From Mesorhabditis belari (lineage: Eukaryota; Nematoda; Chromadorea; Rhabditida; Rhabditidae), in assembly GCA_958450365.1 (NCBI GenBank), contig CAUEEP010000868.1, positions 248,001 through 312,000 of the forward strand: a stretch of DNA of 64,000 bases, written 5' to 3'. The position numbers were made by a program, and so were the translations under genes. Positions 32,181 through 51,200 of the stretch are shown here, piece after piece. The notes below the pieces were generated by a model. The model was given only the letters and a program-made list of their open reading frames with translations, was not told the origin of the DNA and made no database searches. Each line of letters opens with the position of its first letter. Position 1 is the stretch's first letter.

Positions 32181-32479
32181 AATATATGCTTGTGCTATTT
32201 GGATGTCTTGTTGTTTTGATTATTTTCTGGTAAAGGACCCGTTGTTTTATGTATGGGCACCCGCAACAGATTCACCGTATTAGTAAAAAAGAAAGGTTGC
32301 TGGTGCTTAAACAATTTGTTGTTTCTTTTGGCGTTACCTTTCTTGACAAGTACCTAACTATAAGTTAATGTGTTAGCAAACTTTTCATGATATAGGCTTC
32401 TAAGAGTTTCTGGGTTTTTATTTATCGATTCACTTTTTGGGTTGATGTTATCAATTTTCTGTTATGTTAATGGTTCACA

Positions 32480-32485
32480 AATAAA
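32480..32485 (+). terminator. Poly(A) signal of eIF3c gene
   Basis: AATAAA 300 nt after the eIF3c stop codon. Confidence 0.6.
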
Positions 32486-32735
32486 ATTTTAACGTTTTTC
32501 CCAAATATTAATCGCACAAATGATGGGGTTGTAAAAAATGGCTGCAAATGGTTTGGGGTTATCCTTCCAGCAGGAAAGGGATTGTCAGTGATGGATTACT
32601 GGGTTATCAAGATGATTTGCGAGCCGCCTCGTGATGATTTCAAGGATTTTTGGTGAAAAGATATTTGTGTCTCCGCTCCATTTATAGTTCCCCAATCGAG
32701 TCATTCGATAATCCAAACTCCTATCATCGATCATC

Positions 32736-40759
<8,024 letters not shown>

Positions 40760-40781
40760 GATATTTTTGTGTTGTTTTCTG

Positions 40782-40787
40782 AATAAA
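40782..40787 (+). terminator. Poly(A) signal of the dioxygenase gene
   Basis: AATAAA 22 nt after the TAG stop, giving a very short 3' UTR, and about 165 nt before the next gene's acceptor site. Confidence 0.65.
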
Positions 40788-40943
40788 TTTGTTCTCAAAT
40801 GAATAGTTTGATCAATCGAGAAGTCTACTCGACTATTTATATCTACAAAACCTTTTCAGTGTTGTTTATCTCCTAATCTTATCCAAAATTGAATAAGTTG
40901 AGAAAGATTGTAAAGATTCGGACATCTACAGTGACTATATTAA

Positions 40944-40953
40944 CGTTCTTTAG
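40944..40953 (+). promoter_or_regulatory. Candidate trans-splice acceptor of the acidic-protein gene
   Basis: CGTTCTTTAG ends at 40953, six nt before the ATG at 40960. With the upstream poly(A) signal at 40782 it has the spacing seen between genes of nematode operons. Confidence 0.5.
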
Positions 40954-40959
40954 GCTTGA

Positions 40960-43900
40960 ATGCATTCTGGAACGGCGACCACATCGAATGGATATGCAAA
41001 ATATCAAATAAGATCATCGGGTGAGTTCATCGAAAGGATTAAACGTTTGATATATTTCAAAGCATATTTCACTAAGAAATTGGGTTCCTATGGGTTATAC
41101 TCCCACGATTTTCTAGCCAATTCTTTCTAGCCAAAATACGGAAAAAATAACTCAAGACAAATACAAATTAGGTCAGCTCAGGTCAGCTCAGGGTCAGTAC
41201 AACAAATTTCCTTGGAGATACGATAAAACAAAGCTCGCCAATCGCTTCCCCGACCCGGAAAACCCTTTGATGCAAACTTTTGGCTTCATATCTCATCTGC
41301 GAAATGTTTACAGAACAAAAGAAATTCCTTTGTAAAGAAACTTGTGTTCTTTGGGCGGCCGCGTAATCGCTCACCGTCTGGCGCATGGCTTTCCCGTAAG
41401 AGGGTCTTTTCGCCTCTTCTTTAACTAAATTGGCCCAAATTTGACTTGAACGTTTCCTCAATCCCTGACCTTTCCAGCTGCAGGACTCACTTCCCCATTG
41501 AAATTATCAAGCATAAGTAGCGCAAAAGCCTTACTTGTACGCCATGCTCTACGAATTTCAAGCTGACTTTTATCTTTCTTAGCATAAACAGCTTTTACGC
41601 TGATCTCTTATGAAGTAATCGCTCGCCGTCTGGCGCAGGGCTTTTCCATAAGAGGGCCCTTTTAATTTCTCGTCAGCGATCTGTTCCGGTTCATTTTCCG
41701 TTTTCCAACCTCAAAAGTCACAATTGAATAACTTGAATGCAGCACTATGATAAAATATTATGATCGTCGAGTTTCTCGTCGACAATTTGTCCGGGGAACA
41801 CAGGGCCGTATCTGAAGGGGACCGGAACAGATCGCTGACGACAAGGTACAGTCCATTTTGAACTGTACCTTGTCGTTGCTCATTTGACGCAAAACTTCAA
41901 TACGCATGGGGGTGCTGACCATTTTGTTCCTTACCGTGTCACCGCTCTTTCAGCGCAAAACCACGGGAACAGGGCCCGTGAAATGGATAGCTGGCCACAA
42001 CTGGACAACTGGAGCCGGGCAGGAATCCCAACTGGAAATGACCTGGAAATGAAATGACCTCTCCAGGGCATTTCCAAGCTCCTTCTCCCATAGACGCTGT
42101 TCGATGTCCAGCCACCTCCGCGTGGTGAGCAGTGGGCATTTCCTGAAAGCAGGGGATGGCTAAGAGCTGGACAAGAGACTTAAGACTTAAGAGTCTTAAG
42201 AGTAGCTAGTATTGTGGGGTATAACCCATAAGTACCCAACTAATGAATATGCTAAGAAAGTATTCTGCTCACTTTTTCTGTCTCAGTGAGTTTTGAAGTC
42301 GTTGGGTCTCCGTCTCATTTAAACCCACAGAAATTGAAAAGATCTATTTAGGAATTGGTCGGGTGTTAGCCGAGGAAAGCACTGTGTTTTCTATTGATGA
42401 TCACGAGGAAAATGAGGGGAGATCAATGGGAAATCAACAGGTAGATTGATATTTAATAATATTCATCAGTTATTTATCTAATTCTCTAGTTAACTAAACT
42501 ACACTACTGGACAATGAAATATCATATTTGAAAATCGATCGTCACTTTCGCGCGTCTGTAACTCCCTTGTCTTTACCGTATTTCTAAATATTAATATTAC
42601 CATTGTGTAGCCCTTGAAAAGAGCTTTCAGAAAATGTATAACACTAATAGTTTAAAGTCAAAGACAAGGGAGTTACAGACGCGCGAAAGTGACGATCGTT
42701 TTTCAAATATCTACTGTATCTACCGTATTTCTTCGAATCTAGTTATCTAAACGATTTCTTTAGCCAAATGAAAGCACAGAGAAAAGCCGTTTGGTTGAAT
42801 GCCGATTGGATAGTGATGAAGAAGATGAAGAAGAAGAGAAAATCACAACAATCTCACCACAAAAAAATGAGGAAGAAAGGAAAAGACAGACGAAAAATGC
42901 GACACAAAGTAGGGGAAATAAAAGAAAACAACAACAACAACAACAATAACAACAACAACAACAAAAGTCCTCAATTACAGATTCTGTACGAGAGAAAGAG
43001 TTCTCCCGATTGACTGACGAATTCGACGTTGAAGGGGATTCGGCATCCGATGAATTGGATCTTTTACCACCACTTGGAGCCACACCCCATGTAAGTCAAA
43101 CAACAGTTGCCCTGTGTTCCCTATGATCAATTAATCGATTAAAGTTAGACGATTAAAATTCTAGGACAAAAAAGGATAGAGGGGATTCGAACCTTGTGAA
43201 CGAGTGAGCACAAAAAACTTGCCAACGCGATCACTATCCACTGCGCTACTCCTGTATTTAAGACCGGCGAGTAAAGTAAGACTAATAGCAGCTTCAAAAA
43301 TCGCCCTAAACTTTGATGCCAGAGATCTTACGAGAATTAATTGCCTTCAAACAGTGAAGGGCTGTCCGCGGCCGGTGGTCTAGGGGTTAGTGCCCTCGCC
43401 CTCCGCGCTCTTTATCCCTGGTCCGACTCCCCTCGCCGTGAACACATTTTTGTTAAGCTGCAAAAACATTTTAAAGTATTTTAAAGTGTCTACCGAGATT
43501 AATAAGCTATAAATGGCTCCTAAAAATCGCTGAAAACAACTTTCAGTGACTCCAAAAAGATTCGCAATTAGGCCAATGCCGATATTGCTAATATCGGTAC
43601 TGAGAAAAAGCACAACCCTATTTCACAATCAAAAACCTGGCTTTTAACGAATTAGAAATTGTTATTTTTTATCCTTTTTAGATCTTAAGGCAATATTTTA
43701 ACCAAAAATAAAAATTGTGACGATCAATTAAATGGAAAAACAACGAAAATTAAACGAAAACCCTTGAGTGTAAAGAGTTTTCTTTGAAAAACTTTTAAAA
43801 AACTAATTTTTAAGAAAAATCCTAGAAATCCTGTCATTAAAATAATGGGATTGTCTTTTAGGATCGTCTAGTTTCCGCTACCAAATTTTCAGACAAATCG

Positions 43901-44602
43901 GTAAACGGATAATCACAAGTTTAGGGCACTTTTTCAAAATATACCGTATTCTAAACAATTTCTGATCTATTTCAACGTTTTTCAAACAAACCCGGCGAAG
44001 ATACGAGCAAAATTCGTAGATTGCCAACGGCAAATGACAAAAAGGGGCGGGGTCTACATGCCTGAGACTCATTGGGGCATTTACTTACATTTATTTACAT
44101 TCTCATCTGTAAAACTGCACAAAATCATACCGTAAAAACTCTATTCGCACACGGCAAGGCTGAAAAATTCGCCGTCGCGGGGTCCTTTTATGGGGCCGGG
44201 TTACGGTAGTTTCAGACGTTTGGCGCGGAAACGTCTGGAAAAAAAGTGGTAAAAAGCCGATTTTTCATCATTTTTCAATCATTTTGTTCTAAGCGCTGGT
44301 TAATGCTAATAATATGTGTTATATCTCAAAAAATCACCCATTTTCTCTGCTTTAATTTGATACCCAAGCGCGCAGAAATAAACTTACTGGAATCGAGATA
44401 TGAGCATTTGTTTGAGAGCAAACTTAGACTACGAGACGGTCCTATAGGGGCCGTTCTATTAGAGTTTTTACGGTATATGCTAGAGATCCATTTTCTATTT
44501 TTGATCAATTTATCTTGAATTCATTTTCAGAGTGTCTCGAAGTTGTGGAAAGTCTTCAATTGTTGTCGCTCTCGTGTGCCACTCAAGTGCTCGATCTTGT
44601 AA
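40960..44602 (+). CDS. Small acidic protein with C-terminal CaaX motif
   Basis: Not a family I recognise. Exons 40960-41020, 42352-42440, 42764-42908, 42981-43090 and 44531-44602 keep phase and give 158 aa. The N-terminus is MHSGTATTSNGYAKYQIRSS. The middle is acidic and charged (RLDSDEEDEEEEK; FDVEGDSASDELDLLPPLG), probably disordered. The C-terminus switches to hydrophobic and basic, KLWKVFNCCRSRVPLKCSIL. The last four residues, CSIL, fit a CaaX box with Leu, which geranylgeranyltransferase I prefers. The nearby CysCys and Arg/Lys would help membrane anchoring, as in small GTPases. A membrane-tethered regulator is inferred. The intron 42909-42980 carries a CAA repeat with an in-frame TAA and must be spliced. 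An alternative donor inside the last codons (GTAAAA at 44600) would remove the CaaX end. Confidence 0.6.
41363..41845. repeat. Duplicated and inverted repeat cluster in intron 1
   Basis: TAATCGCTCACCGTCTGGCG (41365) recurs as TAATCGCTCGCCGTCTGGCG (41613), both followed by a GCTTTYCC-TAAGAGGG block. CGTCAGCGATCTGTTCCGG (41683) faces its complement CCGGAACAGATCGCTGACG (41822). This is transposon-derived debris of unknown family. Confidence 0.65.
42528..42708. repeat. Long near-perfect hairpin
   Basis: The arms (about 42530-42574 and 42659-42706) carry CGATCGTCACTTTCGCGCGT and CTGTAACTCCCTTGTCTTT, facing their exact complements across an 85-nt loop. It lies in the intron 42441-42763 of the acidic-protein gene. 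Transcribed, it would form a strong stem of about 40 bp. Confidence 0.82.
42926..42963 (+). repeat. CAA microsatellite in an intron
   Basis: About 12 CAA units with one TAA interruption, inside the 72-nt intron of the acidic-protein gene. It looks like a polyGln tract if the intron is missed. Confidence 0.8.
43188..43275 (-). repeat. tRNA-derived repeat
   Basis: Minus strand: A box TAGCGCAGTGGATAGTGATC and B box AAGGTTCGAATCCCC at tRNA spacing, with an extra-long middle. The ends do not pair as an acceptor stem. Confidence 0.55.
43374..43442 (+). repeat. tRNA-derived repeat
   Basis: GGTGGTCTAGGGGTTAGTGC resembles a tRNA D-arm/A box, and CTGGTCCGACTCCCC a T-arm/B box. The acceptor stem is not credible. 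It lies in the 1.4-kb intron of the acidic-protein gene. Confidence 0.5.
44128..44475. repeat. MITE with TACCGTAAAAACTCTATT termini
   Basis: 348 bp. The left end TACCGTAAAAACTCTATT and right end CTATTAGAGTTTTTACGGTA are inverted. No coding content. It ends 55 bp before the last exon of the acidic-protein gene. Confidence 0.8.
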
Positions 44603-45283
44603 AAAGATATTCTCTAATCACAAATCTATCTCAATCTCAAGCTAATCAGTCTTTTTTTTTGATCTCAAAACATTCTAGTGAAAGAATATTCATTTTCTAG
44701 TCATTCTCCAGTCATATTTCTAGTCATTTCTTGAAAAATCTCTTCTACAGGTCTTCAGAGTCATCAAACAATCCTCACAAATCTCTGATCTCAATTTTCT
44801 TTATGTTTTGCTATAAAAAATCAAATCACTACAAGTTTTTACACGAAAAAAATCTCTTTATCGACTCAAAAACGGTGTTCTCACACTGTCAGTGCAACTC
44901 TTAAGCCAATTCTCTGCACTAGAATGTGCCAAAAGAGTTTGTGTGAGAGAGGAATAGATCGTGAAAGAGAAAAACACAAACAAAATTTCGATTTGAAATT
45001 GTTAGGTTTTTTTTGAGCGCGAAAATCTCATCTCTTTTGATGGGTGGAGTTTCGGGAAATCCTCTCCCCAAACTCCGCCCATTCCCCTGCTCTGTTCTGT
45101 TCTCTTCTCTTCTCCTCTGTTCTCCTCTCTTCTCCTCCATCAAATTTCTCTCAAAAATCTATCCAATTTCTTTTTTTAAGCAAGAAATATCTAAAAAAGT
45201 TTTCAAAACAACGAAACAATCTCGATCATTTATTTTTATTGACAACGATTTCTTTTTTGAATTTTTTTTGGCGCTCCCCAGCG

Positions 45284-48200
45284 ATGCGGCTTCTTTTCTT
45301 CTCTGTGATTGTACTTGTACAGGTTTGATTTATGTTTATGTTTATTTGAGTCTTTTGTTTTATTGTTTATACAAGGGAATCAAGATACAAATCAAATCAA
45401 ATCAAGAATCAACATCCATTCAAGATTTCCCATGAAAAGTTTTCAGTGATCTGTTGGTATACTTGTGCTATAGTTGATTTGCTTACAAGGGAAAGGCATC
45501 GATCAAACTTTTGAGCTATTGATCAAATCAAGCTATTGATCAAACCAAGCTATTGATTAAATCAAGCTATTGATCAAGTCAAGCTCTTGATTAAATCAAG
45601 CTATTGATCAAGTCAAACTATTGACTCGAGACTCCAACTTCTAGAGTCGACCGTAGGGATCTCGAATCCGTTTTTAGTTTTTGCAGAACACTTTCAGAAC
45701 GCGAGATATTTAGCATAGAAAATCAGCTTGAATCACCTTGAATTACCCCCTATTTTGAGCAAGCAAGCTTTTGATCAAATCAAGCTATTGATTAAGTCAA
45801 ACTCTTGACTCGAGACTCCATGAGGCCGCCACACGCTCGCCAACAACTGCTTCGGTGGTCTAGTGGATAGTCTGCTAGACTGTCACTGCTAGACTGTCAC
45901 TGCTAGACTGCTATTCCTTACTTTAATTTCGAGGCCCACCCTCGTCAAACTTTTTTCTTCTATAAAAAAATGTTTCCGTACGTATTTGCAATAATAATAG
46001 AGCTAAATTTTATGCAGCTTTTTTTGACTGAAGCTTTCAGAAATGTGGCAACAAAGGTTAACCTTTTCAATACGTATCTATCTACTGATATTGATGCTGG
46101 AAAGTTTTTTTCCAGTTTCAGCTTTGGTTTCAGCTTTTGTAAATTATTTGTTGAAGTTACAGAAAGAGATCTAGCTTTTTAGTCTTTTTTGGAGCCTTTC
46201 TTTAGCCTTATTTAGCCTTTTTATATCTTACATAACTAAGCTTTATCCTTTACTATGTTATTGATGTTTTTATCTCTTTGATATCTCTTTGATATCTTCT
46301 TTCACAGTTTTTATTTGATACCTCCTTTCACTAGCCCAAACCCTAGTCCTGCTAATCCACAAATAAATCTCTCTTAGTTAAACGTTTTTCTGAAGACTGG
46401 TAAAACCGGAATCACTGACGGGGTACTTGATTTCAAATGAGAAAAAGAAAAAGAGGAAAAATGAGGGGAATTCTCAAGAGAAGCTTCGAGATCGGGTGTA
46501 AATAGGGGAATGATCACTTCTCTCTTTGTCTCTTTGTCTCTTTTTCTTTGTCTTCTTTGGATTAGACACTTCTGATTGTTACGTGATCTTGAGGAACATT
46601 AAATGTGCAAAGTATTTGATCGTATTTTGAAAGTTTCCGTGTCTCTTGAAAATTAGATTCGATTAGGGTCGAGAGGCGTTTTTTTTGCCTTAAACAGGAC
46701 AGTGAGAAAGAACATTCGATTGGAGCTTCGGAAATTTGATTTACAAATATTTGCTTATCTGTAATATCTGACTGTGGGCTTTTGAGTTTGATAATTGGCT
46801 TTGATATTTGACTTTTGTTTGGTCTGTTTTAAATAGGATGTTAGTTTGTTTGGCTTCAACTAGGATGTTAGTTTGGTCCGTTTCAACTAGGATCTTAGTT
46901 TGTTTGGTTTCAACTAGGATGTCAGTTTGTTTTGTTTTAAATAGGATGTCAATTTGTTTCCTATCGAACTGACATGACTCTGAATTACATTTGGCATAAT
47001 AAGTCTAGAGAGTGAAAGGGGATACTTGAATGGAAAAGAATATGAAAAAGAGAGAGATACACAAATGACTCGAAAGTGAAAATGAGATTGAAAGGGGGGA
47101 AAAAGGGCAACCGGTCGACCCTCTCGATATATTTGAGATTTGAGAGAGACAACTTTCACACTTCCCATCTCTTTTTTATTCTCTTTCATTCTCTCTTCTA
47201 CCACAAAGTCTAAACAATGTCAGCGTTGAAGAAGACGAAACAAAAGAGAAGACAAATTCTCATTTTTGAATGCAATTGAGAAATTTGAGATCGATGATCG
47301 ATTTTTATGAGATTGTAACGAGAAAACGATGAACCTAGGCTAATCAGGATGTTTTTAAAAGCTTACCGTAAATACTGTAATAGTACAGTCGTACAGCCGC
47401 GTCGTACAGTCGCGTAGTCGCAAAAGATTTTTAGTATTTCATTTTTTTCAAAGCGTCCGTACTTTCAAAAAATGCGTCTTTGGTATCAAAAAATTGCTGA
47501 AATTCAGGGCTATTTTTGATACCTTTTTTTGATATTGTAGCATAAACCGGTGTCGAGAAACACTCGTTCAAAGCTAGACTATGCAACACTCCGCACCGTC
47601 ATTATGGGGGTGCGGTACTATTACAGTATTTACGGTAGGCTAATCAGGATCTTTTTAAAAGCTTATTAATATTTCACTGCGAATTCGGTGAATGCCAAAC
47701 TTGAATCAGGATCTTTTTCACGGCTAAACAAACAGCTAAACAAACAAAAAAACAGCTAAACAAGGAAATTAAACTCGAATCTAATGTTTCACCTTGTATT
47801 TAATTGATTTCCATCTGCTTTTTCTTGTTTAGACTCCGCACAAAGATTGCAACAAAAGGCAAAAAGTTTCCCTTTTTCTTATCTGATGACCTTTCAAAAG
47901 TTGAGACTCAAAATACTAAAAATGAATGCTAAAATGGAAAATGAATGCTTGTTTTTGAAAACCCTTTAACTTCTTGATGACATTGAGACGGTCATTTTTC
48001 TCAATTCATTTTATTTTCATTCTTCTTTTTTTATTGTCTTTTTGGAGAGAATAAAAGAGGGAAAATCAGAGAAAAATCTAAGAAAGAGAGAAAGAAAGAA
48101 AGAAAGAGAGAGAGAGGGAGAGAAAGAAGAAATAGAAGAAATAGAAGTATATTTAATATTTTGAATCTAAAAATCTATTATATATAAAGCAGAAGAGACT

Positions 48201-51200
48201 TCTGTCCGTCCGCCTGTCAGCATATATAGCTCAGGAAAAGAAAACAAGTATCGACACGCTCAAAACACTAGATTCGAACACAAAGCAAGCCAAAAGTGGC
48301 CCCTCCCAACCACCAAAGTACCCAAAACATCTATCTACTATATATAAACAGAAAAGACGTCTGTCCGTCCGTCTGTGCGCAGCCATTGACAAAAAGGAGC
48401 GGGGCTTAGATTTCTTGGAAAACGCGATCGTTAGCGAGCGTTTTCTAGAAGAATATTTGGCTGGTAGAAGAATATTTGGCTATTATTATTATGGCGAATT
48501 TATTTCTTCATTTCAGATCACTGCAATCGAAATCAGCGAAGAGTACGATCGATGTAAAAAAGAGGGTTTTGGAAATGAGACTCTCGTTTGTGATCTTGAT
48601 AATGTAAGGAATTTTGAGTTTTTGAAGGATTTTTTTAAAGAATCAACCATGTTTTTTATTTGATTTTGATTTTTTGTCATTCCAACTCTTTTTCTTTAGC
48701 GATTATCCGAACGAACGACGGCTAAACTGAACTTTTTACTCAACGATCTTCGAGATAGTGTTCCGTGAGTTTCTACAAATATAAAAATCTTTAAAATATG
48801 CTTTATGTTTATAATAATAATGTTTATAATACTTTTTATGATCTGCTTTTTTTGACTATTGAAGGATTAACTATCTAATATTGAAGGATTAATTGAATTT
48901 ATTGAAGATCTTACAGGATAACGGGTGAGGGCACTTTTTTGGAGTTATATTTTAGTAATTTAGTTCTGTTTTTTTGTTTATAACTTTCAATGAAATTTAT
49001 ATTTTCTGAAAGCTGACCTTCCAAGCTATCTAAATATTATTAAAACTTTCTGATCTGATAATTTTAAGGTGTCTGAAAATGAGCTTCAAGTTGGCCAAAG
49101 TTGTGGCCAAGCTGTGCTCCCCCCTCCCCCTGTTATCCTATAAGATCCGGATTAATTATCTAGATGTAAATGTGAGACTGGATGTAAACGAGAGGATGGT
49201 CGGGGAGGATATTTCGGTCTGCTCATGATAACCGACTCAAAAAATGTAAGCTTATTGAAAGAAACAAATTTTATGTCAAAACTGATCCTATGAACTAGAA
49301 AATATACCGTATTTTCTCTAATAGTAGTGAGCGTCGCCTAAATTCCTCGAAATCTCGAGAACCGCTTATCAGAACCTATCAATGTGGGGTCGGAAAATGT
49401 AGCTGACGATCAGATCTAGTGATCTATTTGAGTGTTGAGCTTCTGCAAAAGCTTAGAAACCGTAAAATAGTCACCAACGCGGCTTATCAGAACTATTAGA
49501 GGGTGCACTACTATTAGAGAAAATATAGTAAGTAAATTTTTAGTCAAAGAGTCTCGCACAAGACTCGAAGAAAATCTATGAACAAGCTGGGATGAGCACT
49601 GATGGATGTGATCATGGATTGTTGCTTATATATCTCAAAGACACACAACAGGTGCGGAAATGAAGATTCAGCTGTTAGTTGGATGGATTAAAAGTAGAGT
49701 GTGCGGAAGAATGCGCTTTCTTTTTCTAAAGCTTTCTAAAGCCTGCGCTTCAAATCGTAGCTCTATTACGCTATCGTAGTTCTATTTGGTTGGCAAGAAA
49801 GCCTTTCCGAAAAGTAGGTAAATCTTATTTATAATAAAATAATAGCAGTTTATAAATCACAGCTATTTTTTCGACCAAAAGTTAATCTAAAATGAAAGTT
49901 ATTCAATTGAAAAGAAAGAATAAAAGAAAGAAGCATAGAGAAAATGAACTAATACCATAAACACTCTAATAGAACGCCCCCCCCCCCCCGATAATGACGG
50001 GCGTACAGTCGTGTAGTCTAACTTTGAACGTTTAGTTCTCCGCACTGCTTTAGGCTACAGTGTGCTTTTGAGTGTCAAATCATAGCCGTTGAAATCTAGA
50101 ATTCTTTGATACCAAAAGTGTAGTTAGGAAAAATCTAGGGGCTGAGAAAAAATGAAAAGAAAAAGAACTTGGCTTTGGCCTTTATTAAGGTGCCACTATT
50201 AGCCAATACTACATGATTCATCAATCTATTCTATTCTTATCTATTAGATCAATCTATTCAATTCTATTCATTCTATTCTTTCCTGTTAGCCAAGATCTTT
50301 CCAAAATCTTCCCATTCTCACCCTCATATCCATGGATCATTTCAAACTGTCCGCACTTTTTCTCATAGTCCTTTTTCCCCTTGACAACCATTCCCGGAAA
50401 TGGCATTAGTCTTAGAAAGCAAAAGGAGGCGAATTCATGGTGTTCGGCCTTCAATATACGGAGAAATCGAGGTGAAAGGCGAAAAATCTTTTCCCATAAC
50501 ATTTACGTTCCCTTGTCATCTCATCCCGTCATTGCTCTTGTCATTTTTGTATACGGAAAAGGGATAACGATTTGGGAATTGTTGGGAAATTGAACCGAAT
50601 TTGGATCTATTACCTAGTCAACTTTATAAGCACAACTCTAACATGTAACTAGAGTATTGGTTAGAGTTTGTTGATTAAATCAATATGTATTCTGCTAGTC
50701 TGTATTTGAAATCGTTGAAAGATTGTTGAAGCTATCAAATATTTGGAGTGTATTTTGTTAACCTTTAAAACAAGTCTTTCAAAGTCAAAATCAAGATATT
50801 CTTTCAAATTCAATCTCAAGTTGTTGTTGTTGTTGACATTTAAGAGTTGAGCAAGGACAAAATTTAATTTTTTATTCCTTTCAAACGGCTATGAAAGCAA
50901 AGGGACACCGGGAGGGGTGAAAATGGCAGAGAAGAGGGGAATGGTTGGGGTAAAGGAGAGATTTCAAGGCTATGCTCACTTTGCTCCTTTTTTTTCGATA
51001 TCTTGGAATCTTGGAATCTCTTTTTTTTTAGGGAACGAAATATCCTTGACTTGATCTCTCAAATACTCAACCACAACCCCACTTCAATCCAATAAAAGTA
51101 CCAAGGGATTAAAGTGGGATGTTTCGAGGGTTTTTAGGGTAAAAACTTGATGTAAACAGTAACAGCTGAAACAGTAATCAAATAAAAAAGTTGTCAAGAT

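Noticed and set aside
32181..32735. eIF3c and homogentisate dioxygenase as an operon pair
   Set aside because: The poly(A) signal is present, but there is no convincing pyrimidine-AG acceptor just before the dioxygenase ATG at 32736.
42768..43013. Frame with a polyAsn/Lys stretch, and the opposite-strand polyCys/Ser frame
   Set aside because: They come from the CAA microsatellite inside the 72-nt intron 42909-42980. The phase-consistent exons in the other frame explain the coding signal.
43188..43442. Two tRNA-like segments as functional tRNA genes
   Set aside because: A and B boxes are present, but the 5' and 3' ends do not pair as acceptor stems and the anticodon arms are malformed. Repeats of tRNA origin fit better.
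49977..49992. Run of about 14 C as a recombination signal or G-quadruplex
   Set aside because: A single homopolymer run inside a truncated MITE; nothing else supports a specific role.
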